From Lutibacter sp. (GTDB lineage: Bacteria > Bacteroidota > Bacteroidia > Flavobacteriales > Flavobacteriaceae): a stretch of 33,893 nucleotides of DNA. Under the pieces are notes generated by a model. That model did not search any database. It had not been told where the DNA came from and saw only the letters and a program-made list of their open reading frames with translations. This document shows, in pieces, positions 1-8,859 of the stretch. Location of the stretch: the NCBI RefSeq assembly GCF_013139515.1, contig NZ_WTAR01000128.1, positions 1 to 33,893 of the forward strand, in the 5' to 3' direction. Each line of letters opens with the position of its first letter. The stretch's first letter is position 1. The position numbers were made by a program, and so were the translations under genes.

Positions 1-3000
1 ACTTATTTCTTTTCCTTCAAAATTGCCATAAGCCATTATATGAAGTAAAATTTTTAGTGGTGGTATGGCAGATTCAATACTTCCGTCTTCAAAATAGCGA
101 TCTGCTACTTTCTTTTGAGTTTCAACAATATTATGAATCCCATCAACAAAATCTTCTACCCCCTGTAATTCAGGTTTTAACATTTTTTCGTTAAAAACGG
201 CATTAGGTTCATCAAATAAGCGATTTAAACATCTTAATGAGAATGTACTTGTTATTCTATAACCTAATCTACTTGCCAAAACTTTAGTGCCATTGTATTC
301 AAAGTCGTTTATTTTCTCAAGAGAACCATTTGCAATCAATAATCTAGGGTCTCTATCATTTGGTTCTAAACGTGCCCAAATTTCAGGAATTAAAAGACTT
401 ATATCGTGATCTACTTTGTTATCAGCACCAACATAACCGGCTGCAGTACTAAAAGCATCAGATTCAGTTAAAATATGAGATAGCAAAGCATTATTTAAAT
501 CGGTTGTAGGTGTTAACATATTAAATGGGCCTTTGGTTAAAGCTCCTTCAGATCCCGCTCCAGTTGTGGATGGTGATTTACCCGTGAGGCTAGAAATAAA
601 GTCCATAAATAATTCTGGTGCTTCTTGATAATGTATTGGGTTGTATACTGCTAAAGGACGAATTCCTGCTTTTTTATCTATAGGATTGTTTCTTCTTCCA
701 GGTAGTACAGCATTTACTACATTTATAACAGGCTCTTCTGATTTAATTTTTCTAAATAAACGAACTCCAACTTCACCTAAATAACTATCTTCAGTTTCAT
801 TTATAAAAATATTAGGCTCTAAGTAACGAGGGTTTTTAGTTGGCTTACCATCAACAATTCTTGTGTGTGATGGAAGTACAAAAAAATCTTCATCCTTCAC
901 ACTATTTACAATACTTAAAATTAAATCTTTAACTGGTTGTGTGTATTTATCAAAATTTATAGTGTCTTCAAAAATTTCTTTAGCATCCTTTTTAGTTAAA
1001 AGCTCATAATTTGTTAAAAACGTATTGTATGATACAATATCACGCTCTGCACCTTCATCATATCCTCTAACAATTGCTTCATCTGGTCTTTGAAATAAGT
1101 GTGATTCACAATTAGAAACTACTTTTAAACTCTTATTTGTAAATTCTTTATTTAAGTTTTTAAATCGCTCTCTTGGAAGTGTAATTGTAGCTGAAATATC
1201 ATCCTCCATTTGTATTTTTTTACTTGCAGAAAAATCAGATCTCAGTTTGTTTAACAACCACCTTCCTTCGGTATTAAATCCAATACGCACATAACCACCA
1301 ATAACAGGGTTGTTAAAATATTGAAGCCCTGTACCTTTTTTACCATTAATTACTTCAACAGACATACAGTCTTTCCAATTCAAGGCTTCGTGGTCTTGAC
1401 GGTATAATCGCTTCACAAATAAAACTAGTGATCTAATATGAACAGGTATATTCTTTAAAAACTCATTATATTCATCATTATTTCTATTTGAAGGTGTTAG
1501 TAATTTAACTGCCGAACCTAAAGTTCTACCTTTACTTAAAAATGATCTTGAAGGTTTTAATGACGGGTCGTAGTTTGCCCATCTTGTAGAATAATTATAT
1601 TCAATAATTTCATCGGCCTTTTTAAAATCTTCATCTATGTCTTGAATATTAAATGCACTATAAGTAATTGCATTTTGCATAGATTTGGAAATTTCTGATT
1701 TGCCACCACCCGAAACTGTACAAGGTTTATGACAAAAAATACCTTCAGGAGATGTATTAACAATTCTCCATAAAGAGATTGTATGATGCTTTTCTAAGCT
1801 AAATTTATTTCCAGTTGGGTGTACATATGTTTTATGAGGAGACAAAATTAATTTTTGATCTTCATTATTGTGCTGCCATGTTATACTATTTGTACTTGTG
1901 TTTATGTATGCTGATTCTGGGATATAAACTATATCTGGATATTTTTTATCTATTGCATAGTTAGATTTTTTAACATCAATTCTATCTCCTAATAATGTTT
2001 TTACATCTTCAAACTTAAAGCGGTTTCCAAATTTCTCAGAAAAAGCACTTCCATCTACAATATCTCCCATAACACCTCTTGGAAATGCAATAGCACCACC
2101 TGAATGTTCTTCTTCAACTAAACCAAATAAGTTGGCTGAATAACTAATTTGAGTTTTAATTTCTTTTTTCGAATACCCAAAGTAATTATCAGCAATTATG
2201 GTAACTACTACTCCTCTATCATCTCTACAAGTTACTTTAAAAGCACCACCATCATTATAAAGCTCATTCTCATTTTCCCAACACATTCCATCCTTTTTTT
2301 GACGTGTAGTAGCATCTTTAAAATGAGGTAAACCAACATCTTTTTTCTTTAGTGTTTTTAATTGTGGAGCTAAAATAATACAGCCAGTATGTCCTGTCCA
2401 ATGTTCTGTATCTAATGCAGCATCATTTTTAGCTAAATTTGGATCGCCTGAATTACCAAAAATAGACTCTACAAAATCTAAATTACTTACCAAACTACCT
2501 GGAGCAAAAAAACGAACTTCTAAACTTTTTTTAGATATAACTCCTTTTACCTCTGGGCAAACCATAGGGCGCATTAATAGCGAAACCATTAATTTAGCTT
2601 TATTTGGTTGATTTGCTGTAAATGGCAAGGTTTTTAATTCATCAGAAGGATTAAATGCCGCATTTAAAAAATGTGCAAAGGCTACTTTTGGAACTTCTTT
2701 TTTATCTAAAGGTACAGGTAAATCTCCTGCTACAATATGAAAAGTTCCTTTAGTAGTTCTTTTATCGTTTATAGGGTTATTTAATATTCCTTGTTTTATT
2801 CTATGAGATGTAATATTTTCACTCTTAAATGAATTTCCATTAGGAGGTAAGCTAACCTCTCTAGCATGGCCTTTCTGATTTAAAACCAATGTGTTGTTTG
2901 GTATTGTATACTCAATATCAGCATTAATATCTTGAAGATAACTATTTAAGAAGTTTTGAATTCGTGAGTCTACAGGTGATTGATAATCTGATAATAACCT

Positions 3001-3189
3001 TGATTTTTCTCTTAAACTTTTGATTAGACTATTGGTTAAAAATTCAAAATTCGGATTGCAAAAATCTGTTTCTCCATTATCATTGTAAAGAGGTTGCCCT
3101 AAAGCAGCCAACTGAAGGTTTATATATCTAACAGTATCTTTTCTAACTCTAATAATTTGCTCCTTACTTAAGCTATTTCCTTTTTTCAT
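1..3189 (-). CDS. PPi-type phosphoenolpyruvate carboxykinase-like protein, C-terminus cut by window edge
   Basis: An uninterrupted frame runs from an ATG at 3189 to the window edge, giving 1063 residues with no stop. The family (about 1130-1170 residues, characterised in Propionibacterium and Entamoeba) interconverts PEP, CO2 and phosphate with oxaloacetate and pyrophosphate in the cytoplasm. Blocks I recognise from that family: WTGHTGCIILAP near 264-275, GMCWENENELYNDGGAFK near 301-318, a P-loop-like TVSGGGKSEISKS at 491-503, NCESHLFQRPDEAIV near 693-707, and KSPSTTGAGSEGALTKGPFN at 871-890. No signal peptide or membrane segment is visible, in keeping with a cytosolic enzyme. Some 70-110 residues should lie beyond position 1. 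It is transcribed alone, away from guaB, behind a terminator. The family assignment rests on remembered motif similarity; activity in this organism is inferred. It is clearly unlike the short ATP- or GTP-dependent PEPCKs. Confidence 0.8.
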   Translation of the reverse strand, partial: MKKGNSLSKEQIIRVRKDTVRYINLQLAALGQPLYNDNGETDFCNPNFEFLTNSLIKSLREKSRLLSDYQSPVDSRIQNFLNSYLQDINADIEYTIPNNTLVLNQKGHAREVSLPPNGNSFKSENITSHRIKQGILNNPINDKRTTKGTFHIVAGDLPVPLDKKEVPKVAFAHFLNAAFNPSDELKTLPFTANQPNKAKLMVSLLMRPMVCPEVKGVISKKSLEVRFFAPGSLVSNLDFVESIFGNSGDPNLAKNDAALDTEHWTGHTGCIILAPQLKTLKKKDVGLPHFKDATTRQKKDGMCWENENELYNDGGAFKVTCRDDRGVVVTIIADNYFGYSKKEIKTQISYSANLFGLVEEEHSGGAIAFPRGVMGDIVDGSAFSEKFGNRFKFEDVKTLLGDRIDVKKSNYAIDKKYPDIVYIPESAYINTSTNSITWQHNNEDQKLILSPHKTYVHPTGNKFSLEKHHTISLWRIVNTSPEGIFCHKPCTVSGGGKSEISKSMQNAITYSAFNIQDIDEDFKKADEIIEYNYSTRWANYDPSLKPSRSFLSKGRTLGSAVKLLTPSNRNNDEYNEFLKNIPVHIRSLVLFVKRLYRQDHEALNWKDCMSVEVINGKKGTGLQYFNNPVIGGYVRIGFNTEGRWLLNKLRSDFSASKKIQMEDDISATITLPRERFKNLNKEFTNKSLKVVSNCESHLFQRPDEAIVRGYDEGAERDIVSYNTFLTNYELLTKKDAKEIFEDTINFDKYTQPVKDLILSIVNSVKDEDFFVLPSHTRIVDGKPTKNPRYLEPNIFINETEDSYLGEVGVRLFRKIKSEEPVINVVNAVLPGRRNNPIDKKAGIRPLAVYNPIHYQEAPELFMDFISSLTGKSPSTTGAGSEGALTKGPFNMLTPTTDLNNALLSHILTESDAFSTAAGYVGADNKVDHDISLLIPEIWARLEPNDRDPRLLIANGSLEKINDFEYNGTKVLASRLGYRITSTFSLRCLNRLFDEPNAVFNEKMLKPELQGVEDFVDGIHNIVETQKKVADRYFEDGSIESAIPPLKILLHIMAYGNFEGKEIS

Positions 3190-3278
3190 TTTTAAAAATT
3201 TAGACTATTAAAACTATACATTAAAGAGAAAAAAACAAGTGTTCAATTATCCATTAATTGCATTGGTTTCTCCTCTTA

Positions 3279-3286
3279 CAAATTTA
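3279..3286 (-). promoter_or_regulatory. Candidate -7 promoter box of the PEPCK-like gene
   Basis: On the minus strand this reads TAAATTTG, a perfect match to the Bacteroidota -7 element TAnnTTTG. It lies about 90 bases before the ATG. No TTTG is seen at the expected -33 spacing, so it is weaker than the promoters listed for porin or pheT. Confidence 0.35.
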
Positions 3287-3390
3287 AGATATTTTCCTCT
3301 TTTTTTATTCAGAATGCAATGAAATCAACGAAAACGTATTAGTTTATATTTTGATTTATATCCGCCTACATAGTCAATAAGGCAGAGTTC

Positions 3391-3420
3391 ATTTCATTTT
3401 GAATAAATCAAAAATGAAAT
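3391..3420. repeat. Perfect inverted repeat, 10-bp arms
   Basis: The arms ATTTCATTTT (3391-3400) and AAAATGAAAT (3411-3420) are exact reverse complements separated by 10 bases. It lies just beyond the guaB terminator and upstream of the PEPCK-like gene. It could be an operator or a weak hairpin; there is no T-run that would make it a terminator. Confidence 0.6.
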
Positions 3421-3430
3421 CTATATAAAC

Positions 3431-3463
3431 AAAAAAAAGCCGAAAATTTCTTTTCAGCTTTTT
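3431..3463 (-). terminator. Rho-independent terminator of guaB
   Basis: On the minus strand AGCTGAAAA pairs with TTTTCGGCT around a short loop, followed by a run of eight T. It begins about 50 bases after the guaB stop. A-rich sequence on the other side could let it work weakly in the opposite direction. Confidence 0.8.
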
Positions 3464-3514
3464 ACATTAATAATTTATTCTTTATAGACCTTTCAGACTA
3501 ACAATTAAATTTTA

Positions 3515-4996
<1,482 letters not shown>

Positions 4997-5014
4997 TTAT
5001 AAATTAATTGCGAG

Positions 5015-5022
5015 CAAATTTA
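5015..5022 (-). promoter_or_regulatory. guaB -7 promoter box
   Basis: Minus-strand TAAATTTG matches TAnnTTTG and lies 30 bases upstream of the guaB ATG, implying a leader of roughly 25 bases. No clear -33 TTTG is visible. Confidence 0.55.
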
Positions 5023-5054
5023 CACTATTTATATTAAATACCTATTTTTATTTT

Positions 5055-6566
5055 TTAGCGATTCTTCAAATATAAAATTATTGCTTTTCTAATATCTTTA
5101 GCTACATCAGTTTCTTTATTCTCGTAAACTATGATAACATCTTTATTTTCTGAAGTTAAAAAAGGAATATCAAAACCTCTTAATAGGTAATCGCTAAAAG
5201 CAACTGTGTAGATTTTAGCTGCTATAATAGGTTTATTATTTACAGTCCATTTTTTTGTAACTTTATCATAACTAGCATTATATCGCTGTAAATAAGCTCC
5301 TTTCCCAGCTTTTAATCTACCATAATTTAATACTTTTTTAAGCAGGCTACCTTTTAATTCAACTTTTAAAACTTCACCTCCAAATGGTAACACTCTAAAA
5401 ATATCAACTCCTGTAATATCTCCTTGTAATTGATCGTCAATTCTTATAGAACCTCCATTTACAATTGCACAATCTACTTCATTATTAAAACTATAAGCCA
5501 TTGCTTTAGTAATTAACAAACCTAAATTTGTTTGTTTGCTTCTAACTGGTGTATCTCTACCATCTAAAGGAATTTCAGCTGTAAAAATAACTTCATCTGG
5601 ATTTGGTAGAATTTCTTTAATTTTTTCATCTAATAAAACGTTCCATTTCTGAACAATTTTATCTACGTTTTTATCAATACCTGTTTCTTTTGTTATAGGA
5701 ACCAATTCAGAATTAATTACTGTTTCTTTCGTTTTTGTATTATATGAAATTCTATGCACATAAACTGTTTTTGCATTCGCATCAGCCTTTGTAATTTTAG
5801 CATTTCCAACAGGAACGGACATATTTACGTGTTCATGTCCTCCCATAATTAATGGTACTTTAGGAAACATATTAGCAATCATTTCATCTTGCTCAATAGT
5901 TAAATGTGTGAGACCAAAAACAATATCGCTCTTCGTTTTTAAATTAGCGTACGCATATTTAGCCGATTCGTAAAAATCACCATATGCTACATACTCTTTT
6001 GGTGTTGAATTTATTGTGGCGCTAAAAAAACCTATTTCAATTTCTTTACCAGCATTATTTTTCACCTTAAATGAAACTGTTTTTGGAATCTCGTGTCTTA
6101 TACTATCTTTAATAACTGCAAAACGTTGCGTAATGCTATCATTTAATTTATGAATTGGATTGGTAGCAATCCATTGAAAATTAGACTCGTTTAAACGTTG
6201 CTGTAATTCATTCTCTTTTAAATCAAATTCATGATTTCCAAAGGCCACCAAATCAAATTTCATAGCGTTCATTACTTCAATCATTTGTTTTCCTTTAATT
6301 CTTTCTCCTTTATATTTTAAAGTTCCTAACAGTGATGGATTTAAAAAATCACCCGCCATAAACATAAATGTATTTGGATTTTCTATTAATAAATCTTGAT
6401 GTAACTTTTCAACTCTAGCCATCCCTCCTACTTTACCACCTTCTAAAGGTGCTATTTCATAAACGTCATTTAATTGTAAAAAAGTAAAATTTACGATGTC
6501 ATTTTCTGTAGAACACGCTGTAAATGATAAACTAAAAGCAAGTAAAATGTAACCTAATTTTTTCAT
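5055..6566 (-). CDS. UshA-like 5'-nucleotidase / metallophosphoesterase lipoprotein
   Basis: This 503-residue protein has an N-terminal lipoprotein signal, with the lipobox ending SFTAC at Cys18, so it should be anchored in the envelope. The metallophosphoesterase domain shows LQLNDVYEIAP (30-40), AGDF (71-74), GNHEFD (110-115), THLT (220-223) and GGHEH (242-246), the two-metal ligand set. The C-terminal 5'-nucleotidase substrate domain carries NGGSIR (370-375) and FGGEVLKVELKG. Members release phosphate from nucleotides or other phosphoesters outside the cytoplasm. The first motif has DVYE rather than the DxH of Escherichia coli UshA, a variant I recall as common in this branch. It is divergent from the cytochrome block and runs toward guaB. 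Exact substrate is not predictable. Confidence 0.9.
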   Translation of the reverse strand: MKKLGYILLAFSLSFTACSTENDIVNFTFLQLNDVYEIAPLEGGKVGGMARVEKLHQDLLIENPNTFMFMAGDFLNPSLLGTLKYKGERIKGKQMIEVMNAMKFDLVAFGNHEFDLKENELQQRLNESNFQWIATNPIHKLNDSITQRFAVIKDSIRHEIPKTVSFKVKNNAGKEIEIGFFSATINSTPKEYVAYGDFYESAKYAYANLKTKSDIVFGLTHLTIEQDEMIANMFPKVPLIMGGHEHVNMSVPVGNAKITKADANAKTVYVHRISYNTKTKETVINSELVPITKETGIDKNVDKIVQKWNVLLDEKIKEILPNPDEVIFTAEIPLDGRDTPVRSKQTNLGLLITKAMAYSFNNEVDCAIVNGGSIRIDDQLQGDITGVDIFRVLPFGGEVLKVELKGSLLKKVLNYGRLKAGKGAYLQRYNASYDKVTKKWTVNNKPIIAAKIYTVAFSDYLLRGFDIPFLTSENKDVIIVYENKETDVAKDIRKAIILYLKNR

Positions 6567-6583
6567 TCTGTTTTTTTGAATGA

Positions 6584-6619
6584 CAAAGCTACGCTATAAT
6601 ATTAAAAATAAAAAGCAAA
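6584..6619 (-). promoter_or_regulatory. Promoter of the 5'-nucleotidase gene
   Basis: Minus-strand TAGCTTTG (6584-6591) is a perfect TAnnTTTG -7 box, 17 bases before the start codon. A TTTG (6616-6619) lies 24 bases further upstream, slightly longer than the usual -33 spacing. Confidence 0.55.
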
Positions 6620-6642
6620 AGTTAAGTAGGGTTAATTTAATA

Positions 6643-6661
6643 ATACTTGTTTTAAAAGTAT
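6643..6661. promoter_or_regulatory. Small dyad upstream of the electron-transfer block
   Basis: ATACTT (6643-6648) and AAGTAT (6656-6661) form an exact inverted repeat with a 7-base spacer, ending 21 bases before the first gene of the block. It may be an operator, but short AT-rich dyads arise by chance in this DNA. Confidence 0.25.
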
Positions 6662-6682
6662 AATTCATTAAACTTTTAAAAA

Positions 6683-7510
6683 TTGAACAGAATTATCCAT
6701 ACCTCATATATTACAATAATGGTTATAATTGTTGTTGTAGTTACTTTTTATCTAAGCTACACTGGCTATAGTTATTATCAAACACCTTTAGAAGAACGTT
6801 TTTATCACCCACATTATAGCTGGTTTAAATCTAGCGGAATTTACGGACAAGGTTTAGGAATTTTTGGAACTTTCTTTATTCTTTTTGGTGTTTCCATTTA
6901 TATAGCTAGAAAAAGATATAATTTTATGGTTAAACAATTAAGACTAAAATACTTATTAGAGTTTCATATTTTTTTATGTGTATTAGGCCCTATTCTAATA
7001 CTTTTTCATACTGCTTTTAAATTTGGAGGTATTGTTTCCATTGCTTTTTGGAGCATGGTTGCTGTTGTATTAAGTGGCGTGGTTGGAAGATATATTTACA
7101 TACAAATACCTAGAACTATTGAAGGTAGAGAACTTAGCTTAAACGAAGTAAAAAGCTTAAAAACTGATTTAGCAACAGTGTTAAGTGAAAAATTTAAATT
7201 AGATAATGAGACCATTCAAATAGTTGTTAGTATAACTAATGAAGACTCCAGTAAAAAATCAAAATTTACAATTGCTTCTCTAAGAAAAGAACTTCAAAAA
7301 AGTAATATTCCAAAAAGTGAATGTATTGCCATTCTAAAAATGGTTAAAAAAGAAAAGTCACTTTCAGGTAAAATAGCAAGGCTTCAAACCATGCAAAAAT
7401 TACTAAAATATTGGCACGTATTACATATGCCTTTTGCATTAATAATGCTTGTAATTGTAGTAATTCATATTATTGTAACCCTAACACTTGGCTATAAATG
7501 GTTATTTTAG
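6683..7510 (+). CDS. Inner-membrane di-haem b-type cytochrome candidate
   Basis: This 275-residue protein has five hydrophobic stretches: about 9-30, 54-75, 92-114, 118-140 and 248-270, with a basic cytoplasmic-looking insert at 141-240. Two helices each carry a pair of histidines 14 residues apart: His95/His109 in FHIFLCVLGPILILFH, and His248/His262 in HMPFALIMLVIVVIH. That is the spacing of the ligand pairs that stack two haems across the membrane in cytochrome b and related proteins, so I infer a transmembrane electron carrier. The start is uncertain: an in-frame stop at 6677 leaves TTG at 6683 or ATG at 6719 (Met13); TTG keeps a short charged N-terminus before helix 1. It overlaps the next gene by 13 bases, indicating coupling to the oxidoreductase. 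I do not recognise a named family. Confidence 0.75.
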   Translation: MNRIIHTSYITIMVIIVVVVTFYLSYTGYSYYQTPLEERFYHPHYSWFKSSGIYGQGLGIFGTFFILFGVSIYIARKRYNFMVKQLRLKYLLEFHIFLCVLGPILILFHTAFKFGGIVSIAFWSMVAVVLSGVVGRYIYIQIPRTIEGRELSLNEVKSLKTDLATVLSEKFKLDNETIQIVVSITNEDSSKKSKFTIASLRKELQKSNIPKSECIAILKMVKKEKSLSGKIARLQTMQKLLKYWHVLHMPFALIMLVIVVIHIIVTLTLGYKWLF

Positions 7511-8859
7511 TAAAACAATTAATTTTAGAACAAACTGTAATTTACGGAGTTGTACTTTTAATTTGTGCAATTATTATTATCTTTTATTTACGAAAGAAAA
7601 AAGTAGATTCAACAATAATTGAAAAAAAGGTTGCAATTGCTAAAGAAGAAGGCTTGTTTGAACCTGTTTCATTACACCCTTTCATAGATTTAAACACTTG
7701 TATTGGTAGTGCTGCTTGCATTGCTGATTGTCCAGAAAAAGATATTTTAGGTGTTGTTAATGGGAAAGCAACGGTTATAAATACTTCACAATGTATTGGA
7801 CACGGAGCTTGTTTTCATGGTTGCCCTGTTGAAGCAATTTCGTTACGCATTGGAACCGAAACAAGAGGAATTGATTTACCGCATGTAAATGAATTTTTTG
7901 AAACAAATTCTAAAGGTGTTTATATAGCTGGTGAATTGGGCGGAATGGGTTTGATTAAAAACAGTGTTGAACAAGGACAACAAGCAATTGAAAACATTGT
8001 AAAATCTAAGAAAAAATCTATTCCTAAAGTTATTGATGTAGGTATTATTGGAGCTGGTCCTGCTGGAATTTCAGCAACGTTGGCTGCTAAAAAACACGGA
8101 CTAACTTCTGTAACCTTAGAGCAAGATTCGTTAGGAGGTACAGTTTACACGTTTCCAAGACAAAAAATTGTAATGACTTCACCTATGAATTTACCGCTGT
8201 ACGGTAAAGTAAAATTATACAATACTTCAAAAGATGAATTATTGCAACTTTGGAAAAAGGTGATTGATAAACACCATATTGAAATCACTGAAAACACGAA
8301 AGTTGAAAGTATCAATTTATTAAAAGACAATACATTTAAAATAATTACAAAATATAACGAAGAATATATCTGCAACAATATATTATTAGCCATTGGAAGA
8401 AGAGGAAGTCCCAGAAAATTAAATATATCTGGTGAAGAATCTACTAAAGTAGCCTACAGGTTATTAGAAGCCGAAAGAATAAACAATAAAAAAATAATTG
8501 TAGTTGGTGGTGGGGATTCTGCCATTGAAACTGTTCTTTTATTAAAAGATAACAATTCTGTAACACTTTCTTACAGAAAAGATACTTTTTCAAGGTTAAA
8601 ATCTAAAAACCGAGAAAAAATTAATGAAGCAATTAAAAATAACAGCATAAAAGTAATGTTTAATTCCAATTTAACCTCAATTCATCAAAACCATGTGCTT
8701 CTAAACACTATTGGAAACAGTAAGAATGAGACCATTTCAAATGATTTGGTTTATATTTTTGCTGGCGGTGAATTACCAACAGCTTTTTTACAAAAAACTG
8801 GAGTTCAAATTTCTAAAAGGTTTGGTTACATCATGAAAACGCATAAAAAAGTATCTTGA
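7498..8859 (+). CDS. Membrane-anchored ferredoxin / FAD / NAD(P)-dependent oxidoreductase
   Basis: This 453-residue protein begins with a transmembrane anchor (about 12-31) and then a double ferredoxin-type domain at 60-118. Both iron-sulfur motifs are C-x5-C-x3-CP (Cys68/74/78 and Cys99/105/109); the usual second cysteine is Ser71 and His102. A thioredoxin-reductase-like flavoprotein follows, with FAD-binding GAGPAG at 185-190 and NAD(P)-binding VVGGGDSAIE at 335-344. No CxxC redox disulfide is present in the NAD(P) domain, so it is not a thioredoxin reductase. A segment ETNSKGVYIAGELGGMG (135-151), normally C-terminal in such enzymes, precedes the FAD motif. Gene overlap on both sides (13 and 4 bases) ties it to the b-type cytochrome and the first multihaem cytochrome. 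I infer that it exchanges electrons between NAD(P)H and the membrane haems; direction unknown. Confidence 0.85.
   Translation: MVILVKQLILEQTVIYGVVLLICAIIIIFYLRKKKVDSTIIEKKVAIAKEEGLFEPVSLHPFIDLNTCIGSAACIADCPEKDILGVVNGKATVINTSQCIGHGACFHGCPVEAISLRIGTETRGIDLPHVNEFFETNSKGVYIAGELGGMGLIKNSVEQGQQAIENIVKSKKKSIPKVIDVGIIGAGPAGISATLAAKKHGLTSVTLEQDSLGGTVYTFPRQKIVMTSPMNLPLYGKVKLYNTSKDELLQLWKKVIDKHHIEITENTKVESINLLKDNTFKIITKYNEEYICNNILLAIGRRGSPRKLNISGEESTKVAYRLLEAERINNKKIIVVGGGDSAIETVLLLKDNNSVTLSYRKDTFSRLKSKNREKINEAIKNNSIKVMFNSNLTSIHQNHVLLNTIGNSKNETISNDLVYIFAGGELPTAFLQKTGVQISKRFGYIMKTHKKVS

Larger units (their letters stand above)
3190..3430. other. Intergenic region between PEPCK-like gene and guaB
   Basis: This non-coding stretch is AT-rich. 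Apart from the candidate -7 box and the perfect inverted repeat listed separately, it holds TGATTTATATCC at 3352-3363, a degenerate relative of the CRP/FNR-like dyads at 20403 and 31611. I see no small gene or RNA in it. Confidence 0.5.

Noticed and set aside
6620-6645. Similarity of AAGTAGGGTTAA (near 6624) to TAGGTAGGGTAAAA (near 31491) as a shared operator
   Set aside because: Only a short AT-rich core with TAGGG is shared, and the positions relative to genes differ.
7498-8859. Thioredoxin reductase
   Set aside because: No CxxC pair is present in the NAD(P) domain, and a ferredoxin domain and membrane anchor are fused at the N-terminus.
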